Assembly: GCF_001718835.1 (NCBI RefSeq)
Contig: NZ_CP013443.1
Location: 2,170,001 to 2,234,000 of the forward strand
Origin: Burkholderia cepacia
Lineage (GTDB): Bacteria; Pseudomonadota; Gammaproteobacteria; Burkholderiales; Burkholderiaceae
Length of the DNA: 64,000 nucleotides
Direction: 5' to 3'
The notes under the pieces: model-generated
Told to the model about the DNA's origin: nothing
The model's input: only the letters and a program-made list of their open reading frames with translations
Databases searched by the model: none
Part shown: in pieces, positions 8,846 to 15,978 of the stretch
Layout: every line of letters begins with the position of its first letter
Position numbering within the stretch: position 1 is the stretch's first letter
Made by a program: the position numbers and the translations under genes

Positions 8846-8855
8846 CCTTTAGGTC
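8846..8855. repeat. Left target-site duplication of IS4 element
   Basis: CCTTTAGGTC directly abuts the left inverted repeat and recurs at 10308-10317. A 10-bp duplication is within the IS4-family range. Confidence 0.9.
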
Positions 8856-10307
8856 CAATACTGTTCAGATAGAAATTTCGCTGCGATAATTCGATTTCAT
8901 CTCCACTACGGACGGAATCGATGGCACGAACACGCAAGGCGCTGCCGGCTCGGGTTGATGTAGCGCACCTGATCAGCGCCGGGGTGTTGGCCGCGGCATG
9001 CCCGCGCCCGCTGATTGAAGCAATACTCGCCGAGACCGGCAAAGCCAGCCAGCGCGAGCGGCGGCTGCCCGCGCCTGCGGTGGTGTACTACGTGATGGCG
9101 CTGGCGCTGTGGCGCGAGGCTCCGCTGGAAGAGGTGCTGCGCGTGGTGTGCGAGGGGCTGCAATGGCTGGGTGGCGCAGATCAGACCGAGGCAGTGCAGG
9201 TCAGTAAATCCGCGATCTCGCAGGCGCGCACCCGCTTGGGGCCCGATGTGATGCGCCACCTGGCGCAGCGCGTGCTGCGCCCGCTGGCGCCAGCGGGCGC
9301 GCCAGGAGCGTGGTATCGGCAGCGGCGTGTGATGGCGTTGGACGGGAGCTGTCTGGACGTGGCCGACGAGCGCGCCAACGCCAAGTTCTTCGGCTACCCC
9401 ACGGCCACGCGCGGACAAAGCGCTTTCCCGCAAGCGCGCTTGCTTGGCCTGGTCGAGTGCGGTACGCACGCCATCGTGGCGGCCGACATCGCGCCATATG
9501 CGCGCAGCGAGAAGGCGATGGCCGCCGAAGCGCTGCCCGGCTGGCTGCAGCCGGACATGCTGGTATTGGCCGACCGGGGCTTTTACAGCTTCAAGCTGTG
9601 GTGCCTGGCCGCCAACAGCGGCGCGGCGCTCGTTTGGCGCGTGAGCTCCACCCTCAAGCTATCGACCCAGCAAGTGCTGGCCGACGGCTCATACCTGAGT
9701 ACGGTCTACGACAGCGCCGACCGCACCCGGCGCCACGGCCGCACGGTGCGCGTCATCGAATACGCGCTGCAGAATTCGGCCACCGCCACCGAAGCCAGCT
9801 ACCGATTGATCACCACCCTGCTCGACGCCGAGCAGGCGCCGGCCTTGGAGCTGGCGGCGCTGTACCACGAGCACTGGGAAATCGAGGGCGTGTTCGACGA
9901 ATTCAAGACGCACCTGCGCGGCGCCAGCACTGTGCTGCGCAGCAAGACCCCCGATCTGGTGCAGCAGGAACTGTGGGGGCTGTTGCTGGCGCACTTCGCC
10001 ATCCGCCAGCTCATGGCGCAAGCGGCCTGGCGGCAAGCGCTCGATCCGGATCGCCTGAGCTTCATGCACGCCGTGCGCGTGATCAAGCGAAAACTGCCGC
10101 AAGCCGCGGCCGTTCCCCCCTGAGCGCCTGGAAAAATGGCGCGACGCGCTGCTGGCCGAAATCAGCCGCGGCCGCTGTGTGAGCAGCCGCGGGCGCTGTA
10201 ACCCGCGCGGGGTCAAGCGCAAAATGAGCAACTTCCGCATCCGCCGTCGCGGCCAAGCACTGCACCGCAAACAGCAGCCCACTCCGCTTATTATCTGAAC
10301 AGTATTG
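8856..10307 (+). mobile_element. Complete IS4-family insertion sequence, 1452 bp
   Basis: The ends are 16-bp perfect inverted repeats (CAATACTGTTCAGATA at 8856-8871, its complement at 10292-10307) flanked by the 10-bp duplication CCTTTAGGTC. One transposase gene fills the element and carries a frameshift near its 3' end. Intact ends and an exact duplication suggest recent insertion. Confidence 0.92.
8921..10298 (+). pseudogene. IS4-family transposase with late +1 frameshift
   Basis: The main frame starts at the ATG at 8921 and gives 400 residues ending AAAVPP at 10123. It has the IS4 N-terminal domain (VYYVMALALWREAPLEEVLR), the first DDE aspartate in MALDGSCLDVADE, the second in LVLADRGFYSFKLW, and the YREK-like region in LYHEHWEIEGVFDEFKTHLR with the catalytic Glu. 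The usual tail (PPERLEKWRDALL to QQPTPLII) continues in another frame to a stop at 10296-10298. The shift lies in a run of six Cs at about 10116-10121, where one C fewer restores the frame. All catalytic residues precede the shift, so activity may survive. Real mutation, sequencing error or slippage are all possible. Confidence 0.85.
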
Positions 10308-10317
10308 CCTTTAGGTC
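10308..10317. repeat. Right target-site duplication of IS4 element
   Basis: CCTTTAGGTC directly follows the right inverted repeat and matches 8846-8855. Confidence 0.9.
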
Positions 10318-10374
10318 TGAGAACAACGCAAGAAAGGACGCTTGGCAGCGTCCCCATGCTCCGCTCGACTTTGG

Positions 10375-10763
10375 TCACCGAGTTTGTCTTGACGCGAGCA
10401 ACTCTCGCTCCAGTGCCGACCATATCGACTTGAAGAACAGCCGGCACATGCCCCGCCACACACAACCGGTAGCGCGATAGTAGGCCGAAGACTGCTGCTG
10501 TGCGAGCCAGCCACTGATATCCCGCAGTACTTGGTCCCCATCAAATCCGGTCCACACTGCGGGTGCCGGCGACAATCCGTTACCGCCCAATACGGGGCCA
10601 CCTCGTCGAAGTAGGTTCGCTTCAACTCCGCATCCGTCATGTTCGGACAATGCTGAACCAGTGAGTTTGCGATGCCCCTATAGTCCACCTCGTTATCGAC
10701 GAACAAGTCCGACATCGTGAGCCAGCAATTCTGTCGCTCGATTGTGCCTATCGAATCTGCCAT
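10375..10763 (-). pseudogene. DUF7079-family gene broken by a frameshift
   Basis: The first part reads MSDLFVDNEVDYRGIANSLV and MTDAELKRTYFDEVAP in the frame from 10763. The second part (VLGGNGLSPAPAVWTGFDGD, then ...SALERELLASRQTR) is in another frame and ends at 10375. Joining them at about 10590, where one base seems lost in a C-run, gives a continuous DUF7079-like protein of about 125 residues. The gene start overlaps the end of the effector-like fragment upstream by about 16 bases, an arrangement typical of toxin and immunity genes. An immunity role is inference from position only. Confidence 0.6.
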
Positions 10764-11015
10764 TTCATGAACTCTCGCAACTCTTCCTGATACAGCTCAT
10801 TTCCCTTCTCCGCCAAGTGTGCACCTGCAAGGCTACCAGCGGCAATCAACACGAACGCACAAATCGGTGCACCGGGACCGCAAACCATCGACACAGCTGC
10901 GCCCGTGAGTGCGCCGCCAAGCAATGAGCCACCAACAATCGAGCCCTGCCGGTTGATCTCCTGAACCTTGTCATCCGATTGAGGTTCCCTCGGTCTTTCG
11001 CCTTCCAGCGGCCCG
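10748..11015 (-). pseudogene. C-terminal fragment of a glycine-zipper (effector-like) protein
   Basis: An open frame without a start codon runs from the IS3 remnant edge to a stop at 10748-10750. It encodes about 88 residues, including DKVQEINRQGSIVGGSLLGG, a hydrophobic Gly/Ala-rich hairpin around VCGPGAPICAFVLIAAGS, and a charged tail ending ELREFMKWQIR. Two glycine-zipper helices at the very C-terminus recall membrane-active ends of secreted toxins. The N-terminus has been removed by the IS3 insertion. The following gene overlaps it. Confidence 0.5.
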
Positions 11016-11017
11016 GG

Positions 11018-11320
11018 TTATGCAGCCGTATCCTTTGTCCGCTGAGCCGCAAGCCAGTCCTGCATAAACTGAGTTGGCGACATGAAGCCAAGCGATGAAT
11101 GACGACGACTGCGGTTATAAAACACTTCAATGTATTCGAACAGGTCCGCCACGGCTTCGCGATGCGTGCGATACCTCGTGCGATGTACCCGCTCGTTCTT
11201 CAGGCTGTTGAAGAAGCTTTCCGTTGGCGCGTTATCCCAGCAACTGCCCTTGCGGCTCATCGAGCAGCGCATGCCGTACGAATTCAGCCTGCGCTGGAAC
11301 TCGTGACTGCCGGCTCACTA
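11018..11320 (-). mobile_element. IS3-family transposase C-terminal remnant
   Basis: The minus-strand frame ends at 11018 and shows the integrase-core hallmark RKGSCWDNAPTESFFNSLKN with the terminal Glu, then VFYNRSRRHSSLGFMSPTQF, typical of IS3 OrfB. Coding similarity continues upstream to about 11302 (EFQRRLNSYGMRCSMS) and then degrades into a recombinase fragment of opposite orientation. The first part of OrfB and all of OrfA are missing. Confidence 0.75.
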
Positions 11321-11461
11321 TCGAAGGTGATCAACGGCTTTCGGTCTGCCGGCCTGTCTCAGCGTGCGATGGTCGACGAGATGAACAAACTCGGCATCAA
11401 GACAGCGCGTGGTGGTGAGTGGTCGCTGATGCAATTGCAGCGGGTGATGGCTCGGCTGTGA
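11321..11461 (+). pseudogene. C-terminal remnant of a serine recombinase/resolvase
   Basis: The last roughly 47 residues (LSKVINGFRSAGLSQRAMVD, then NKLGIKTARGGEWS and LQRVMARL) match the C-terminal helical segment common in resolvase-type recombinases of this genus. The catalytic domain is missing; the frame is fused to antisense IS3 sequence upstream. The exact 5' limit near 11321 is approximate. Confidence 0.55.
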
Positions 11462-11605
11462 CCGAGCGGCCGATGCGTGTTTTCGGGGCGCCGACGGGGG
11501 CCGATTCGGCCACTTTCCGGTTCCATTTCATCCGCTCCCGTCTTCTCGCCTGAGCCTTTTCTTGCGCGTGCGCGCGCGCGAGACTTTCCGGCGCGAAGGA
11601 TTCGA

Positions 11606-11824
11606 TCAAGCCCCCGGAATTGCTGAGATAAGGCAAACGGCCATGAAAAATGACGGGATCAACGAGAAGAAAGCGCCAGCCAACGTTCCGCTAGCCAGCG
11701 ATTCGATCCAAAGCCAGAAGCAGATTAAGAATCCGGCTATCCAACCGATTGAATGCAGTAGTTGCATAGCTGATAAGGAACGGGAAATCGACCAACGCGC
11801 ACTATCTTCCCGACCAAGTTCCAC
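11606..11824 (-). CDS. Hypothetical two-helix membrane protein
   Basis: The minus-strand frame encodes 72 residues, or 53 if the ATG at 11767 (MQLLHSIGWIAG) is used. It contains two strongly hydrophobic segments (WIAGFLICFWLWIESL and FFSLIPSFFMAVCLISAI) separated by a short Gly/Ser turn, which fits a small inner-membrane protein. No good ribosome site is visible before either start, and the opposite strand also has an open frame, so the gene is uncertain. No family recognised. Confidence 0.35.
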   Translation of the reverse strand: MELGREDSARWSISRSLSAMQLLHSIGWIAGFLICFWLWIESLASGTLAGAFFSLIPSFFMAVCLISAIPGA

Positions 11825-11871
11825 CGGATGCGGTTACTCGCATCAATCAGAACATCGTCGATGCAAGCGAG

Positions 11872-12168
11872 GTGATCCCTTTGGCGAAATCTCCTAGCTC
11901 TCGCAACAGCATCTTCGATGTACCGCAGGAAAAGAGATCGAAGAAATCTAGATCGAAGCGGCCTGCACGTGTTCGCAGGTTAGATCCCAAGCACCCCACA
12001 GCGCCGGAAGCGCCTCGCGTCTTCACGTGCGCCATCGCAAATGATGGTCGCCTTGTACTGATGCGTGGCGGCCACATAGAGCTGTCGTTATCCGAGGTCG
12101 AAGCCGCGACGCTACAGAGCTACTTGGTGAAGCGGGCTGCTGCGAGCTTCCTCGCTAGCATGGCATAG
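11872..12168 (+). CDS. Hypothetical protein, 98 residues
   Basis: The frame starts at a GTG at 11872 and is Lys/Arg-rich to residue 40 (PQEKRSKKSRSKRPARVRR). A compact folded half follows (CAIANDGRLVLMRGGHIELS, then EVEAATLQSYLVKR). The frame stays open back to 11770 with protein-like residues (HYLPDQVPPDAVTRINQNI) but no standard start, so the gene may be a truncated form of a longer one. Function unknown; similar short proteins are common in mobile regions of this genus. Confidence 0.5.
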   Translation: MIPLAKSPSSRNSIFDVPQEKRSKKSRSKRPARVRRLDPKHPTAPEAPRVFTCAIANDGRLVLMRGGHIELSLSEVEAATLQSYLVKRAAASFLASMA

Positions 12169-12313
12169 TGCGCAGCCGGCGCCGCTCCGCCGGCACGAAC
12201 GCAACATAGCCAGTGTTCCAGGAACTGCCGACACCGAGGGTACTGCTCGAAGAAGCGCTCGTCGACGAACGCTGAGTACAGGGTCAGCGACGAGACATTC
12301 GCCTCCCGCTTCT

Positions 12314-12571
12314 TCAGATGCTCAGCGTACCTTCGGGGAACATCGCATTCAACCGGTCCTGGTCAGCGACATATCTGTCCGCCTCGCCGATCTTCAGCGC
12401 AGTCCGATACGCAAGGGTCGACCAGAGAACGAGCGCGCCGTGTGCGAGATCACGCAGCTTCCGTTGCGCGTTCTGATCAGCAGCTACGGCATACCGTGCA
12501 AGCAATGCGCTGATGACTTGCTCAGTCTGGACCGTGAGTTCGTCGTAGCTCAGGCCCTCGTCGATAGACAT
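12314..12571 (-). CDS. Hypothetical protein, 85 residues
   Basis: I chose the ATG at 12571 (MSIDEGLSYDELTVQTEQVI) because GGAGAG lies six bases before it; a further ATG at 12592 has no such site. The product looks entirely helical, with no membrane segment or known motif. It lies downstream of the HigB/HigA pair but is separated from it by a terminator. Confidence 0.6.
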   Translation of the reverse strand: MSIDEGLSYDELTVQTEQVISALLARYAVAADQNAQRKLRDLAHGALVLWSTLAYRTALKIGEADRYVADQDRLNAMFPEGTLSI

Positions 12572-12663
12572 TTGATGCTCTCCAAGAATCACTTCCCCCT
12601 GAGCATCTCACCCGTGGGATGTAGCCGCAACATTGCGCGCACCGCGTCGACGACCGCGGATGT

Positions 12664-12690
12664 GAAAAGCCCCGCTCGGGGCGGGGCTTC
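12664..12690 (-). terminator. Rho-independent terminator after higA-like gene
   Basis: On the minus strand AAGCCCCG pairs with CGGGGCTT around a seven-base loop, followed by TTTT. It lies 17 bases after the antitoxin stop. Confidence 0.75.
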
Positions 12691-12706
12691 GTCTATAACG
12701 AGTGAT

Positions 12707-13138
12707 TCAGTCCGGGAGGAATACGACGGGACTCACATTGAACCGCCGAGCCAATTGTGTTATCTGCCGCACATTCAGCTCTCGCTTGCCGTTCAGGACT
12801 TCCGAGACTACGCCTTGGCTGCCAATTTCCGGGAGGTCTGCCTGGCGGACGTCGTTTTCCAGCATGAGGTACTTGAGCACATCGGCGGGGGCCGCATTCG
12901 GCAATTGATGATGCGCCTGGTCATACTCGCCAATGAAGTCGCCCAAGGTATCCGCGAGTGGCGCGAGGCGATGCCCTTCGTCAGCCGCGCCAGCATCGAG
13001 CAGAGCATTTAAGGCGCGCACAGCAAAGTCATACTCGAGATCTGAATTGATTGGATGAAGCGGCACCTTCTGGGAGATGGCCTCGAAATGCGCGGCCAGT
13101 TCCTCGATGTCATTCCGCGTAAAGCTCAAGGCTTCCAT
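12707..13138 (-). CDS. higA: HigA-like antitoxin, XRE-type HTH
   Basis: The 143-residue product has a helical N-terminal region (LSFTRNDIEELAAHFEAI) and a C-terminal HTH of the HigA/XRE type. The HTH shows DVLKYLMLENDVRQADLPEI, GSQGVVSEVLNGKRELNVRQ and LARRFNVSPVVFL. HigA proteins neutralise HigB and repress their own operon. The gene overlaps the toxin gene by 13 bases in the toxin-first order that is characteristic of higBA. Confidence 0.85.
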   Translation of the reverse strand: MEALSFTRNDIEELAAHFEAISQKVPLHPINSDLEYDFAVRALNALLDAGAADEGHRLAPLADTLGDFIGEYDQAHHQLPNAAPADVLKYLMLENDVRQADLPEIGSQGVVSEVLNGKRELNVRQITQLARRFNVSPVVFLPD

Positions 13139-13407
13139 TTGCTGTACTCCTTGTGCGTGAATACATGACGCACATATAACTTCTGCACATTGAAGTGCAC
13201 TGCGGCAATGATCCGGAACTTATTACCGCCGATATCGAACACGTAGAACGCTCCAACCTTATCTGTCGCATTGAAAGCTTTCTTCAGGTCAGCAAAGCTA
13301 CCGAACGTTCCAGCCTCAATCGTCTTCCTCCATATCTGGAGCGGCACACCAGCGTCCGGATGCTTGGTGGCGAAGTCGGTCAATGCTTTGTTGGAGATGA
13401 CTCGCAT
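13126..13407 (-). CDS. higB: HigB-like toxin, mRNA interferase
   Basis: The 93-residue protein MRVISNKALTDFATKHPDAG has the HigB-type fold signature: QIWRKTIEAGTFGSFADLKK, KVGAFYVFDIGGNKFRIIAA and LYVRHVFTHKEYSKW. In this family the protein cleaves mRNA at the ribosome; the C-terminal His and Lys in FTHKEYSKW match the usual end of the family. It is first in a two-gene operon with the HTH antitoxin, close to the integrase, and probably stabilises the island. Confidence 0.87.
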   Translation of the reverse strand: MRVISNKALTDFATKHPDAGVPLQIWRKTIEAGTFGSFADLKKAFNATDKVGAFYVFDIGGNKFRIIAAVHFNVQKLYVRHVFTHKEYSKWKP

Positions 13408-13448
13408 GAACCGACAATATCTCAGATTGAGATTGCAACCAAGTGTTG

Positions 13449-14651
13449 TTACACATTAGACAGCCTGGCTTCGCTCCGAGTCATTCCTTTGTTGGAGGTA
13501 GTCCCCCACCATTGCATCATCTTCCGGCGCTCCGGCAGGTACTCGGCGTGGTTGTACGCTGCTCGGACGCCGTCGCGCTCGCTATGCGCCAACTGCCGCT
13601 CGATCCAGTCCCGGTTGAAGTTGTGCTCGTTCAGGATCGTCGACGCCAGGCCGCGGAAACCGTGCCCGGTCATGCGTGAATGGTAGCCCATCCGGTACAG
13701 CGCATACAGGATCGTGTTCTCGCTCATCGGCTTCTTGGGGCTGGACCGGCTCGGGAATAAGTACTGGCTGTTGCCGTTCACCTCCCGAAGCTTGGCGACC
13801 ACTTCGAGCGCCTGCTTCGACAGCGGCACGATGTGCGGCGCCCGCATCTTCATCTTCTCGGCCGGGATACGCCACTCCTTCTTTTTCTCGTCGATCTCGC
13901 CCCACTCGGCAAACCGCAGCTCGCTCGTCCGAACGAATGTCAGCGCCATGAACTGCAGCGCCAGCCGGGTTTGGTAGTCGCCGTCGTACGCGTCGATCTT
14001 CTGCATCAGTTCGGGAAGTTCGGCCTCGCTCACGCGCTTCATGTGAACGACGGTGCGCGTCTTCAGAGCACCGCGTAGATCTGGCGCCGGGTCGCGCTCT
14101 GCCCGGCCAGTCGCAATCGCGTATCGGAAGATCTGGCTGCACGCCTGGATCGCCTTGTGCGAGAGTTCGATCGCATCGCGCGCCTCGATCTTCCGGATCA
14201 CTTCCAGGAGCTCAGGTGCCGAAATCTCGTCGATCGGCCGAGCGCCCAGCGATGGAAAGATCTCGCGCTCGAGCAGCTTCATGATCCGGACGCCATGTCG
14301 CTCGGACCATGCCTCCTTCCGCTTGTCGTGCCATTCCCGGGCAACCGGTTCGAACGAATTCACCCGGCTGAGACTTCGCTGCAGCTTGGCCAGTTTCTTT
14401 TCGTGTGACGGATCGAGCCCACCGCGCAACTGCTCCTTGATCTCGTCACGTGCCTTGCGGGCAGCCAGCAGGGTCACCGCCGGATAGCCCCCAAGGGCCA
14501 TCCGCTTCTCTTTACCGTCGATGCGATACTTCAGACGCCAGTATTTGGAGCCGTTCGGCATGACCTCGAGGTACATGCCCTGGCCGTCGGCCAGCTTGTA
14601 GGCCTTGTCGCGGGGCTTTGCCGCCCGGACGGCGACATCGGTAAGGGGCAT
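13449..14651 (-). CDS. P4-type tyrosine recombinase integrase
   Basis: The 400-residue protein starts at an ATG at 14651. Residues 1-90 form the DUF4102-type arm-binding domain (MPLTDVAVRAAKPRDKAYKL, GKEKRMALGGYPAVTLLAAR). A core-binding domain follows, then the catalytic domain with Arg in TFVRTSELRFAEW, the HGFR motif in MTGHGFRGLAST, the second His in RQLAHSERDGVR and the nucleophile Tyr in AAYNHAEYLPERRKMMQWW. The length is typical. It reads away from tRNA-Leu, with its start 170 bp from the tRNA 3' end, and should catalyse island integration and excision there. Confidence 0.93.
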   Translation of the reverse strand: MPLTDVAVRAAKPRDKAYKLADGQGMYLEVMPNGSKYWRLKYRIDGKEKRMALGGYPAVTLLAARKARDEIKEQLRGGLDPSHEKKLAKLQRSLSRVNSFEPVAREWHDKRKEAWSERHGVRIMKLLEREIFPSLGARPIDEISAPELLEVIRKIEARDAIELSHKAIQACSQIFRYAIATGRAERDPAPDLRGALKTRTVVHMKRVSEAELPELMQKIDAYDGDYQTRLALQFMALTFVRTSELRFAEWGEIDEKKKEWRIPAEKMKMRAPHIVPLSKQALEVVAKLREVNGNSQYLFPSRSSPKKPMSENTILYALYRMGYHSRMTGHGFRGLASTILNEHNFNRDWIERQLAHSERDGVRAAYNHAEYLPERRKMMQWWGTTSNKGMTRSEARLSNV

Positions 14652-14756
14652 TTTGGCATGGGGGCATTTCGATGCCCCTGATCAGGAAGAATTGCCCCCA
14701 ACGATGTCCCTGATTTTGTGGGCGCCAATTGAAAATGATTGGCAACGCTGGTAGCA

Positions 14757-14790
14757 AAAAGCCCCGCAAGTCCTTGACTAACGGGGCTTT
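14757..14790 (-). terminator. Rho-independent terminator downstream of tRNA-Leu
   Basis: AAAGCCCCG and CGGGGCTTT form a stem. On the minus strand the T-run follows, so the hairpin can end the tRNA transcript before it enters the integrase gene. Confidence 0.6.
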
Positions 14791-14821
14791 CTAGCCAACG
14801 AGGGGAAACGCTTGGGAGCAA

Positions 14822-14840
14822 ATGTGGTGCGTGAGGCCGG
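14822..14840. repeat. Attachment-site repeat inside tRNA-Leu, proximal end of island
   Basis: These 19 bases equal 7651-7669 and cover the tRNA 3' end, including CCA, plus three bases beyond it. They mark the integrase-proximal junction. Confidence 0.8.
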
Positions 14841-14911
14841 ACTCGAACCGGCACACCCTTGCGGGCGTCAGGACCTAAACCTGGTGCGTCTACCAATTTC
14901 GCCACTCACGC
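14825..14911 (-). tRNA. tRNA-Leu (anticodon UAG)
   Basis: The 87-base gene has acceptor strands GCGTGAG and CTCACGC, an encoded CCA end, a D-arm with TTGGTAGACGC, an anticodon loop TTTAGGT giving UAG, a long class II variable arm (GCCCGCAAGGGTG) and a T-arm with GGTTCGAGTCC. It decodes CUA and related Leu codons. Its 3' end is the island integration site and the tRNA remains intact. Confidence 0.95.
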
Positions 14912-15137
14912 GTGTCTCTATCACCTGCCAGCGCATTGCGCACCGGCCCCGGGCCGTCGTGCCGACATGCAAAACCGGCACGCCCGATCAGGCGAGCGCG
15001 AGATTCTACCCGATCCGTGCGGCGTTGTCTGCATCGACCGGCGAGGTTCACGCGCCGGTGCTAGAATGCCGCGCTTGATGCTTCCGGCGGTGCGCAACCG
15101 CACATCCCCCGATACCGCCCCCGACCCGAATCCGCCC

Positions 15138-15971
15138 GTGAACTTCGACGACTACTGTCAGCAAAAGGCCGCCCCTGCGGGCTCCAGCGTCTACTACGCG
15201 CTGCGTCAGGCGCCGCTCGCCACGCAACCGCGCCTGACCGCGCTGTTCGCGCTGCGCCGCGAACTCGAGGAAACCGTCAAGGAAACCAGCGACCCGACCG
15301 TCGGACACACGAAGCTCGCGTGGTGGCACAAGGAACTCGCGGCGCTGGCCGACGGACAGCCGTCGCATCCGGTCACGAAGGCGCTCGCGCAGCATCACCC
15401 CGCGATCGCCGCCGAAGCCGACGCGTTGCGCACGCTCGTCAACGGCTACGGGATGGATCTCGAACAGGCGCGCTACCTCGATTTCGCGAATCTGCAGCGC
15501 TACATCGCGCAGGTCGGCGGCACCTTCGCGTCGCTGGTCGCGCGGGCGAGCGCCGCGCGTCCGGCCGACCCGCAGCCGTGGGCCGCGGATGCCGGCCGCG
15601 CGCTGATGCTCGCGCAGTTCGTGCAGGAACTCGGCAACGACGCGCGCCACGGCCGCATCTACCTGCCGATCGACGAACTGCAGCGCTACAACGTGACGGC
15701 GGCCGACCTGCTGAACCGTCGCTACAGCCCGGCGTTCACCGAGCTGCTGCAGTTCCAGACGGCACGGGCACGCGAAGCGCTTGCGGCCGCAGATGCGGCG
15801 ATCCCCGCATCGGAGCGCCGCGCACAGCGCACGCTGCGCGCGCAGATCGCACTGGCCGGCGCGCTGCTCGACGAAATCGAGCGCGACGGCTACCAGGTGC
15901 TGCACCAGCGCATTGCACTGACACCGATCCGCAAGCTGTGGATCGCGTGGCGCGCCGCGCGCCGCCGTTGA
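15138..15971 (+). CDS. Squalene/phytoene-synthase-family protein
   Basis: The GTG at 15138 gives 277 residues (NFDDYCQQKAAPAGSSVYYA), the usual family start; in-frame ATGs at 15066 and 15078 are alternatives and none has a clear ribosome site. The all-helical prenyl-synthase fold is suggested by SSVYYALRQAP, RYLDFANLQRYIAQVGGTFA and the second Asp region QELGNDARHGRIYLP. The first Asp-rich motif (DxxxD) is replaced by RRELEETVKE. HpnC/HpnD enzymes join two farnesyl diphosphates on the way to hopanoids; whether this divergent copy is catalytic is unclear. No other hopanoid gene is adjacent. Confidence 0.78.
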   Translation: MNFDDYCQQKAAPAGSSVYYALRQAPLATQPRLTALFALRRELEETVKETSDPTVGHTKLAWWHKELAALADGQPSHPVTKALAQHHPAIAAEADALRTLVNGYGMDLEQARYLDFANLQRYIAQVGGTFASLVARASAARPADPQPWAADAGRALMLAQFVQELGNDARHGRIYLPIDELQRYNVTAADLLNRRYSPAFTELLQFQTARAREALAAADAAIPASERRAQRTLRAQIALAGALLDEIERDGYQVLHQRIALTPIRKLWIAWRAARRR

Positions 15972-15978
15972 CGTTCCG

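Larger units (their letters stand above)
7651..14840. mobile_element. tRNA-Leu-integrated genomic island, about 7.2 kb
   Basis: The island is bounded by 19-bp direct repeats made of the tRNA-Leu 3' end (7651-7669 and 14822-14840). A P4-type integrase gene is placed next to the intact tRNA, as is usual for this class. The content is mobile and degraded: IS4, IS3 and serine-recombinase remnants, small orphan genes, a HigB/HigA pair and lower-GC patches. Flanking DNA on the right is core sequence. Whether the operon at 1-7600 is an older tandem insertion at the same site cannot be seen, because its far end is outside the window. Confidence 0.8.
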
